Shown: positions 8,870 through 18,300 of the stretch, piece by piece
Numbering within the stretch: position 1 is the first letter of the stretch
How the letters are laid out: each line of letters begins with the position of its first letter
Assembly: GCA_022446985.1 (NCBI GenBank)
Contig: JAKVBD010000050.1
Coordinates: 1-36,442 of the forward strand
Source: Lentisphaerales bacterium
GTDB lineage: Bacteria > Verrucomicrobiota > Lentisphaeria > Lentisphaerales > Lentisphaeraceae
DNA: 36,442 bases
Direction: 5' to 3'
Made by a program: the position numbers and the translations under genes
Notes under the pieces: model-generated
What the model was told of the DNA's origin: nothing
Seen by the model: only the letters and a program-made list of their open reading frames with translations
The model's database searches: none

Positions 8870-11410
8870 ATGCCTGATAACGACGACAATCAACCAATCG
8901 AAACTCCGGAAGGTGCAGAACTTAATGCTGCTCCGATTGGGGAAGATACCGAGCATTCAAATGAAGTCAGTCATCTAAACCGCATGATGACCTACAACTT
9001 CATGGAATTTGCTTCATATGTAATTAAGGACCGCGCTATTCCGGATATCGATGACGGACTGAAGCCGGTTCAAAGAAGAATTCTTCACACCCTCAGAAAG
9101 GTGGATGACGGTAAATACCACAAGGTAGCTAACGTTGTCGGTGACGCCATGAAGTATCACCCGCACGGTGACTCTTCCATCTATGGTGCGTTGGTTAACA
9201 TTGCAAATAAAGATTTCTTTATAGACAAACAGGGTAACTTCGGTAATATCCTGACTGGCGATAACGCTTCGGCTGCAAGGTATATTGAATGTCGTCTCAC
9301 ACCTCTTGCCCGCGAAGTTTTATTCAACAAAGAAACTACAGAGTTTGTTGATTCATACGACGGTAGAAACCAGGAACCGGTTATTCTTCCTTCTAAAGTT
9401 CCAGTACTTCTTATGCAGGGTGCAGAAGGTATCGCCGTTGGTATGGCGACAAAAGTTCTACCGCATAACTTCAACGAACTATTGAAAGCTCAAATTGACA
9501 TCCTCCGTGGAAAGCGCATACGCATTTTTCCTGACTTCCCGCAAGGAGGTATCATGGACGTCAGTCAGTACGACGATGGTCACGGTAAGGTTAAAGTTCG
9601 TGCCCGAATCGATAAGATGAACAAAAATACTTTGATCATCCGCGAAGTTGCTGCCGGCACGACAACCGAATCTCTCATGCAGAGTATCGAAGATGCGACT
9701 AAAAATGGTAAGATCAAACTTTCCAGTATCAACGACTACACAGCTGAAAATGTCGAGATCGAACTGAAAATTTCACGCGGAGCGGACATCGACCGCACCA
9801 TCGACGCGCTTTACGCCTTCACCAACTGTGAAGTCAGCCTTTCTTCAAATATCACCATCATCAAAAATAACCGTCCGGTAGTTCTATCCGCCCCGGAAGT
9901 TCTGCACCACAATACGCAGAAGCTGGTTGATTACTTAAGATGGGAACTTGAGATTGAAGAGCACAAGTTAAACGAACGTTTCCATGATAAAACTTTAGAA
10001 CAGATATTCATCGAAAACCGTATCTATAAGCGCATTGAAGAATGTACTGAAGAAGATGCTGTTTACGATGCTGTATTTGCCGGGCTTGAGCCTTTTAGAG
10101 ACCGTTTTAGACGCGATGTAACTCGAGAAGACATCGATCGCCTGTTAAGAATTCCAATTCGTCGTATTTCTCTATTCGACATCAATAAAAACCGCAAAGA
10201 ATTGGATGATATCCTTAAGGCATTGGAAGAAGTCAGATACAACCTGGCTCACCTGAAAGACTATGCCATCAACTTCATCAAAGATCTTCTCAAACGCTAC
10301 GGCAAGCAATATCCACGTAGAACTGAGATCAAAGCAATTGAAGTTGTCGATGCTAAAGAAATTGCTCTGGCCAATAAGAAAGTCGGACTTGACCGCAAAG
10401 GCGGTTACATCGGTTCTTCTGTAACAGGCGCGGATTCACTCAAATGTACAGAGTACGACCGTATCGTCGTTCTATTCCGCGATGGTAAATTCAAAGTTAT
10501 GAATATTCCAGACAAGCTCTTTGTCGGCCGTTTTGCCGAAGCTTTTATCGTCAATAAAGAGCAGGTCTACAACGTCATCTACAAAGAGAACAAGACTGGA
10601 CTGGCTTATCACAAGCGCTGTAAGATCGACAAATTTATTCTTGAGAAAGAGTATAAAATGTGTCCTGACAAGTGTAAAATCGAGCTCTTTGAGACCAACT
10701 ATGGAATCGTTCTTGAGTGCGAACTTGAAGACACTGCCCGCTCAAAAGGTCAGACTGCTGAACTGATTTTCGATGATATTCCGATTCGTTCGGCATCGGC
10801 TAAAGGTTTCAAAACTGCCAATCGACCCATTTCTAAATTCCTCAAGAAAAAGCGTGGTACTGAAAAACCACCTGAAGTGGAAGTGATTGAAGAAATCGAG
10901 ACTGAAGAGGAAGAAGAAGCCAAAACCCGCAAAGCTATGGGTTGGAAAGCTAAAACGCCAATTCGCTTTACTGCACCTGAACCTTCAGATGAGGAAGAAG
11001 AAGTTGTTGAAGAAGAGTCTGCCAAAGACTCCAAGAAAATATTTTTGAAGACTTCGGTCAATGAAGCTGCTACTCGTGATACTCCAGAACCTGAACCGGT
11101 TAAGGAAGAGACTTCTGAAGTTGAGGAAGAAAAAGCGGAAGCTTTACCTGAGCGAGAAATCCCTACTCCTGAGCCTATTGTTGAAGAAAAGCATTTAGAA
11201 GTTGAAGTCACAATCACTAAGGACGAATCTGCTCCAGATGCGGAGGTAGTTGAAGAAGAAAGTGAAACCGAGGAGGAGCAAGCTTCTGACGAAGAACCTC
11301 AGGAAGAGGGAACTACTGAAGAGAAACAAGCTGAACTCGACCTACCACAAGAATCAGGGCCGAGACGCTACTTAATCGATGAAGATAATCCATTCATGCT
11401 GGAACCGTAA
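8870..11410 (+). CDS. parC: DNA topoisomerase IV subunit A (ParC-type) with a long acidic tail
   Basis: The breakage-reunion subunit, 846 residues. The winged-helix core shows DGLKPVQRRIL and YHPHGDSSIYGALV. The active-site tyrosine is Tyr138 in the RYIECRLTPLA segment, matching the family pattern R-Y-x-E. A tower and coiled-coil region follow. Residues about 490-640 hold a shortened beta-propeller-like C-terminal domain. From about residue 662 to the end, ~185 residues are extremely rich in Glu and Asp and low in complexity, with a short conserved-looking end (RRYLIDEDNPFM). That tail is much longer than the acidic tip known from E. coli GyrA. The start is three bases after parE and has no strong Shine-Dalgarno, so translation is probably coupled. 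Together they form the A2B2 enzyme. Confidence 0.9.
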   Translation: MPDNDDNQPIETPEGAELNAAPIGEDTEHSNEVSHLNRMMTYNFMEFASYVIKDRAIPDIDDGLKPVQRRILHTLRKVDDGKYHKVANVVGDAMKYHPHGDSSIYGALVNIANKDFFIDKQGNFGNILTGDNASAARYIECRLTPLAREVLFNKETTEFVDSYDGRNQEPVILPSKVPVLLMQGAEGIAVGMATKVLPHNFNELLKAQIDILRGKRIRIFPDFPQGGIMDVSQYDDGHGKVKVRARIDKMNKNTLIIREVAAGTTTESLMQSIEDATKNGKIKLSSINDYTAENVEIELKISRGADIDRTIDALYAFTNCEVSLSSNITIIKNNRPVVLSAPEVLHHNTQKLVDYLRWELEIEEHKLNERFHDKTLEQIFIENRIYKRIEECTEEDAVYDAVFAGLEPFRDRFRRDVTREDIDRLLRIPIRRISLFDINKNRKELDDILKALEEVRYNLAHLKDYAINFIKDLLKRYGKQYPRRTEIKAIEVVDAKEIALANKKVGLDRKGGYIGSSVTGADSLKCTEYDRIVVLFRDGKFKVMNIPDKLFVGRFAEAFIVNKEQVYNVIYKENKTGLAYHKRCKIDKFILEKEYKMCPDKCKIELFETNYGIVLECELEDTARSKGQTAELIFDDIPIRSASAKGFKTANRPISKFLKKKRGTEKPPEVEVIEEIETEEEEEAKTRKAMGWKAKTPIRFTAPEPSDEEEEVVEEESAKDSKKIFLKTSVNEAATRDTPEPEPVKEETSEVEEEKAEALPEREIPTPEPIVEEKHLEVEVTITKDESAPDAEVVEEESETEEEQASDEEPQEEGTTEEKQAELDLPQESGPRRYLIDEDNPFMLEP

Positions 11411-12232
11411 GTGAGAATTGATTCACACCAGCATTTCTGGACTTACAACGATGAAGAATATGGCTGGATTCCTGAGGATAATATCCGTCGGAATTTTCTA
11501 CCAGATGATCTAGCTCCTACTCTTAAAGAAAATAGCTTCGATGGCTGTATTGCCGTTCAAGCAAGGCAGTCTGAAGAGGAAACTGATTGGCTTTTAACGC
11601 TGGCGTCTGAAAATGACATCATCAAAGGTGTCGTTGGTTGGATTGATCTCCAGGCAGACAATCTTAGCGAAAAGCTTGATCATTATTCCCAATTTGAATT
11701 ACTCAAAGGCTATCGCCATGTTATTCAGGGCGAGCCAGATGATCGCTTCATCATCAAACCGGAATTCGTCAGAGGAATTCAGCAACTTGTTAATCGAAAT
11801 ATTCCCTACGACATACTCATCTTTGCCAAACAACTAGGCCCTTCGTTGGAATTGGTGCAAAAGTTTCCTGAGCATGACTTTGTGATCGACCACATCGCTA
11901 AACCGGATATAATCAACAACAAGTTTGATGAATGGCTCAAAGGCATACAAGGATTTAAGGATTTTGAAAATGTCCGCTGTAAACTTTCTGGGATGATCAC
12001 TGAAACCCATTTTCATAAATGGACAGAAGAAGATTTTCACCCCTACCTCGAAGCCTGTATGGAAATTTTCGGCCCGAAGCGCTTAATGATCGGCTCTGAC
12101 TGGCCAGTCTGCTTACTTTCCGGTGACTACAAACCGATGATGGCGATAGTCAAAAATTTCATTTCAAAGCTGTCACAAGATGAGCAGGATCAAATTCTCG
12201 GCTTGACAGCCAAAGAGTTCTACAGACTGTAA
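11411..12232 (+). CDS. Amidohydrolase-family lactonase (fuconolactonase/rhamnonolactonase-like)
   Basis: A 273-residue Amidohydro_2 (PF04909) TIM-barrel hydrolase. It opens with the metal-binding HxH (H6, H8) in DSHQHFW, followed by EYGWIPED. H161 in VIDHIAKP and D230 in GSDWPVC complete the expected catalytic set. This signature is shared by L-fucono-1,5-lactonase and L-rhamnono-lactonase enzymes, which open sugar lactones in nonphosphorylated deoxysugar breakdown; the exact substrate is not determined. The start is GTG 11411, directly after the parC stop with no intergenic base. Translation therefore looks coupled to parC, an odd pairing with no obvious functional link. No sugar genes lie nearby. 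The frame ends before a 111-bp spacer with no terminator. Confidence 0.85.
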   Translation: MRIDSHQHFWTYNDEEYGWIPEDNIRRNFLPDDLAPTLKENSFDGCIAVQARQSEEETDWLLTLASENDIIKGVVGWIDLQADNLSEKLDHYSQFELLKGYRHVIQGEPDDRFIIKPEFVRGIQQLVNRNIPYDILIFAKQLGPSLELVQKFPEHDFVIDHIAKPDIINNKFDEWLKGIQGFKDFENVRCKLSGMITETHFHKWTEEDFHPYLEACMEIFGPKRLMIGSDWPVCLLSGDYKPMMAIVKNFISKLSQDEQDQILGLTAKEFYRL

Positions 12233-12268
12233 ACGCCTCACCTAAACAACAAAAATATAAGACAATTA

Positions 12269-12297
12269 TTGTTTTTGCTCACCATTCTCATTATCTT
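12269..12297 (+). promoter_or_regulatory. Possible promoter for the electron-transfer fusion gene
   Basis: TTGTTT (12269-12274) and TATCTT (12292-12297) are 17 bp apart, 47 bp before the ATG. Both hexamers are imperfect, so this is a candidate only. Confidence 0.35.
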
Positions 12298-12343
12298 AGA
12301 TATTAAGGTATTTATCCCGGAATCTACTTAACCGGAGTGTCAC

Positions 12344-15300
12344 ATGGATTTAAAAACAAAGCGCGATGTTATAGTCGTTGGTGCCGGTGCGGCCGGACTA
12401 ACTGCCGCCCTTCATTTAGCCAATCAAGATTTAACTGTCAGCGTCATCGATGGCGCCGGTCATCCAGGTGCAGAAAACTGGGCTGGCTGCGTCTTTTTTG
12501 GAGAAAACTTAGCACATAAAGATGTTCTCGGCCCAAATTGGCAAGAGAACACTGCTATCGAACGTCCGTTAGTAGCCAGGGGCATCTACATGACAAATGG
12601 TGTCGATACTGCCGGTTTAAGTTATAAAGATCCAGATACCTACCAAAACTGCGCCACTGTTTTACGTCCTGTATTTGACCATGATCTCAGTGAAATTGCC
12701 CGTAGCAAAGGCGTTGAAATCCTCTCAAGAACAACAGCTATTGGACTCATCAAAGAAGAAGAGAAAGTCATTGGAGTATCCACAGAAAAAGGCCCGATTT
12801 ACTCCGATCTGGTCTTTTTAGCTGAAGGCGATGCGGCTCACCTCGTCTCCAAAGAAGGTTACAGCAACCTACCTGCCGGCGATAAAGGGCATTACCTCCA
12901 GGGAATAAAAGAAGTTATTCACCTCCCCTCTTCTGAAATTGAAAAGCGTTTTAAAGTCAACGAAGGCGAAGGTTGCGCTTATGAAATGATCATTCGCAAT
13001 GCCAGAATTGGTGGTAAAACCGTCCAGCTTAATATGGGTGCTTTCATCTACACCAATCGTGAAAGTCTATCAATTGGCCTGGTTTTACCACTGGATAACC
13101 TCGCGACACACTTCAAAGGCGACCATAACAATCTTATGGAGTGGTTTAAATCTCTACCCATCATGCAAAAATGGACTGAAGACGGCGAAAGAACCGCTTA
13201 TGGGGCTAAGATTATTAATGCCAATGGCTTCAAGCATCTGGCAAATTTCTGCGATGACGGCTTGGCTATTGGTGGAGCCTGTACGGGCATAGGTCTCGAC
13301 TTTCCCTACCCAAATTATACCGGCCCAGCCAGTTTTACTGGGTTGTGTCTTGGTCAGGCAGTTAAAGAAATCAAAGCCAAAAATGGCAAGTTCAACAAAG
13401 AAAATCTTCTTGAACACTACGAAAGCAAAATTCGCAATTCGCAGTATTACAAAGATATGGAAGTCACCAAAGACTGGGCCGGGTACATCGCCGGTACTCA
13501 GGCATTTTTCAGTCTCTTCACAGACCTGAAAATGGATTGTGGTCATCCTTTCTTTGAAAAGGACAAATCGTTTTTTAGTGCTTTCCGTGAATCTGCCAGA
13601 AGCTTCTTTTATCACGGACAAGGCAAACTTGGGGCTTTAATCGCTGATTTACGCAACCAGCAACGCTGTGCAGGAGCGTCGGCTGTTTCACCTCTCGGTT
13701 TCATCAAAGGGCTCTTCTCTTCAGCCCCACTGGAAGTTAATTCCTCAGGTGATTTAAGGATGGAATTCTTCCATGGTTCTGAAGAAGTCACAGAAAACAT
13801 GTCAGGTCCTATTAAATCTATTGTTGGTATGCTCGATGAAACAATCAAAGGCGCCTTTAATACTCTTTACCGCAATGATGGCGGTGCTCTGAAGGATCGT
13901 TTTGAGACTTTAAACTGTATAATTGGCAAGCAGGCCTTTTTGCCTGGAGTCATTTTACTTTTGATATCACCTTTCATGATTATCCTTGGCTTTGCTTTCG
14001 GTATCATTGATGCCATGACCAGCAAGAAGAAACTCATGCAGACTGAAACTGCGAAACGCGTTATGGCTGCTCGCAAAGCTCAGGAAATAAGTTCATTTAA
14101 AGCCCCTACTTCTGTGGAAGACAAACTCGCTACGATTGTTTATGAGACCGAAAAAGACTGCCATATAAAAGTTCAGTGGCCCCTTAATAAGTTTCTTCCC
14201 GAAAGTGATCCAAACAGTGCTCTTTGGCATATCTGTCCGGCAGGAGTTTACCATGCAAAAAGCGATCCGGCAGGTATGCTTCGCCCTGTAGTAGACTATG
14301 AAAACTGTGTTAAGTGTGAATCCTGCTGGCGCGGTAGCCCGCTGGCCGATTGGGGACGACGGGATTCTCACCGTCTCATTTACAGAGTGAAAACGACTGC
14401 AGTGAGCTCACTTATTCGACACCTTTCTGCACCGGGAAAACCTTTACCGGAAAATGACGGTTCAGAATATAATTCTCCTGTCCACGCTAATGAAGAAGCT
14501 CAAAGTATCTTAAGCAGCATCGACTCATACATAAACCGTATTGACGAAATTATTCATTCAACTAACCGGACTCTCGATGCAACTCAACGTTTCTGGATTA
14601 AGCAACAGCTTGATGTCGTCGATGACTTAATCCCTGATCTGGAAAAGTGCTACGATGGCGAACGCTCAGCTCAACTTCTTAAAGTCTTAAATGAATCAAT
14701 TGAAAATGCCAAAGAATTTCATCGCATTGAAAGATTCTTCTGGATCGATGCCGAACTGCTAAAATTGCGTCAACACAGTTTAGCCCAACTAGGTTTAACC
14801 CAGCCTTCTATCGATAATCTAATCCCTGAATCAACTGACAGAGTCGAACTCAATGCAGAAGAATATTTTAATCATGCGCACATTCATCACATAAAAGAAA
14901 ACGGCCTATCAAATGCAGATATCGCCATCCTCAAATCCTGGATCGATGAAAAAGATGAAGCCAAATTCACCTCAATAATTTCAGAACTATCTAAAATTGA
15001 TTTGAGTTTAACTGCCACTGCGATGATGGCCTGGCTAGGCCGAAAATTCTCTGGAGAAGAAAGAACTCTACTTTTCACCAACACTGTAACTGAAAACCCA
15101 GATGGCACTCTCTCCGGTCACATTCCATTTGCTTTAGCTGCAGTCGATAAAAAGTGGCTGTTAATTCAGGACAACTCAGCCTGGCTACTCGACTCTGAAG
15201 CAGATGGATTAGAAATGAAAGAAGTCGGCACTGTTGGTTTAAGAAGCTCTCTGCCTACAGAACTCACTCTAACACAGGTAACCGCTCAAAAATTAACAAG

Positions 15301-18300
15301 CTTCAATGCAGAAAGCTCATTCAAAGAAGCTGTGAATTTATTCTCTCAAGCAGTCATTGGTGCCGGAGACTATTTACTTCAGAAATCCATGGATCACGGA
15401 ACCGGCCGCATCCAATTCCCAGACCTTTTCCAAGATGAACATGGACGTGATGGGATCATTAAATTTGGTGCTGTTAAATCACTTATTTCACATATCGCCT
15501 GTCGATTGGAGCTTCTCAAAATTGCCGCCAAATCAGACATCTCTGAACACTTTCTCTACGTTCAAGCGGGAAAATGGCTGGGCACTCAAGAAGGCAGTTT
15601 CACCTACAATGCATCTCAAGTCTTTGGTGGTACAGGCTTTTCAGAAGATGATACACTTTCGCCGTATTATCGCGATGCCTCAATTTTCAAATATCTGTTG
15701 GGCGATCCATATGTCATTCAGAAAAATTACTCTGAAAATTCGCGAGAATGGAACTTACCAAAAGAAGAGCTTTTAGAACCACAGTTTAAATGGCTCCATC
15801 TTGCTTTAGAGGCAGACAAAGAGATTGCTGCTAATCACAACGACTTGAGCTTTAGAGCGGAGATGGATCACTCATTTTTAAAAGCTGCCATTCATGAATT
15901 CATTGAAGCAAAGCAAAATGGTGAGTCTCTTTTGCTTAGACAGCAAATCTTTGACCTCGCAGCACGAATCTATTGGAATTCCGCAACAAACAGGCAGTTC
16001 GATTCGAAATCCCGTGAACGTCATATTGCTTGTGGTAAACTTCTCGTCAAAAAAGATTGGAAGAACACTCAGGTCAAAGAAGGTGATTTTAAATATGAGG
16101 AATTCCTGGAATCAATCCCGGCACAACCAACTGGCTACTATCTAACCGACGCAAACTTTGATATTCCTAAATACTCAAAAGAAAGCCTAAAACAGGAAGA
16201 TAGACTGTATAATCTAGGCCAAACACTGAATAACGACTTTAAAGAATACTTCATCGATAAAGATTTCGATGGCATGAGCTACGTTCGTTACGCTGAGGCG
16301 AAACATGGCCATTCCAATGAAGTCATAAAGATGTTCCACGACAAAGGATATATGCGCCTTATTATCCCTTCTGAACTTGGTGGCGGTGGAAGTCACAAAG
16401 CAGAATATTATCTACTCATAAGTGCGTCCATGCAGTATGGCGATCCGGCTCTCAGCTTGATCATTCAGGCTTCGACATCTATTGGCACCAGTCCAATGCT
16501 ACTTGCCTACAAAAAGGACGTGCCTCGAGCTATTAAAGAAATAAGTGAAATCAAAGGCCTTGAAGATAACCTCAAGCGCTGGAGTGAAATCTGTAAAGAG
16601 CTTGACCGTCTGGTTAAAATTCCTGATCCCGCAGCCATTAAGAATAAATTCAAACCACTGGGTGAAGAAGTTAAAGGACTGGCTAAGAAGAACTCTGTTT
16701 TCAAAAGTTACTGCGGTGGCTTTCTCTATGATCTGCATAAAGCCGGTCAGGCAGGTATGAGTTTCCAACTTGACCTCATGGGTGAGCTTCTTCTTAAGGC
16801 TGCTGGAAAACTGGATTCTTTTATCCCGAGAATTGATGAACTCTCAGAGAATTTTGACTTAAGAAAAGGAGGCGTTGGTTTCTTCTTATCAATGATCGCC
16901 TCTGGTCAAACTTCAGCATTTGCCTTAACTGAGCCATCCGCTGGATCCGATACCGCTCGAGTCTCAACAAGAGCCGAACTCAAAGAAGTTGAAGTGACAC
17001 TCGAGAATGAGGCTCACATCTTTGAAATTGACGGTGAAAAAAAAGTTTTAATCACTCTCAACCAAACCAGATACGAAGATGGCAAACTACAAATTCGTCT
17101 GCAAGAAAGTGAAGAGTGGGAAGATGTCATGTACGACAAGTACAACTGGGAAGATGATTCAGGCTACCGCTACTTCATGAGAAATGGCGAGGAGTTTGTC
17201 TTCAATGAATTTGGCAATGTCACTGAACGCGACGGAAAAATACTCTACATTTACTATGAACTGACCGGTTCAAAAATGTGGATCACAAATGGTCGTTTTG
17301 CCGGTCTATTTGCAATGTATGCTAAAACCCCTGAAGGTGTAACCGGCTTCTGCTGTGATCGCTACATTGAAGGTCTGACTATCGGTAAAGATGAAGATAA
17401 GATGGGACAGAACGCTTCTCCGACCAATGAAGTCTTCCTTGAACGTGCCCGTATCTCCAAAGACTTTGTTCTTGGTATCGAAGGCCGCGGTCAGGTGAAT
17501 GCTCTTGAAACTCTTAATGTCGGCCGTGCCGGTTTATCGCTCTCCTCTTTAGCCCTTTCGGAAGATGTCCTGGATGCCGCCATAGAAATCTCGTCAGATA
17601 GCGATGATGATATGGCGCTCCTTGGTAAGATGAGTGAAGAAGTCTTTGGCGGCTATGCGTCAGCCTACGAAATGATTGGTATATTTGATAAGCCCGGTAG
17701 CGATGCTCGTATGGAATCTGCCATTGGTAAATTTATGAATTCAGAAATCCTCCACCGGGTCATACTGTACTCTGAAGGAATTCATGGATCTCAAGCTCAG
17801 ACATTTAATCATGATGTCGAGAAGAAAAAGCGTGATGCCAGAATTCTGAATATTTATGAAGGTACGAATGAAATTCAGCGTTTCCTGATTTTAAAAGATC
17901 TCGTAGAACAAGTCACGAAAAAAGATGCCGCAGAACAAGCGACCTACTCGAAAAATTGCAATTATGTTAAGACTTGGGATTCTGCCCGTTTAAAACTATT
18001 GCATGTCGTTAAGCAGATAAAACTCGACATTGGCTCAAAAGCCTGGATGGATGCCCAACTTCAACCTGTCTTTTTCCCGCTCGCCGAAATTGCCGGCTGG
18101 CTCAAATATTCAGAAGGTGCTATCTGGAGATACAACGACATAAAAGATGCTAATGCACCTGAAGTCCTACGTGAAAGCCTGATTGGCTCAATTGAAAGAA
18201 GTTTTAGTGAAATGAACAGAAGGTTTATTCTCTTTGAGGAAACCTACTCCAACCTTTCAAAAGGAATTCGCCCATCTGAAATCAGTATTTGTACTCTCCT

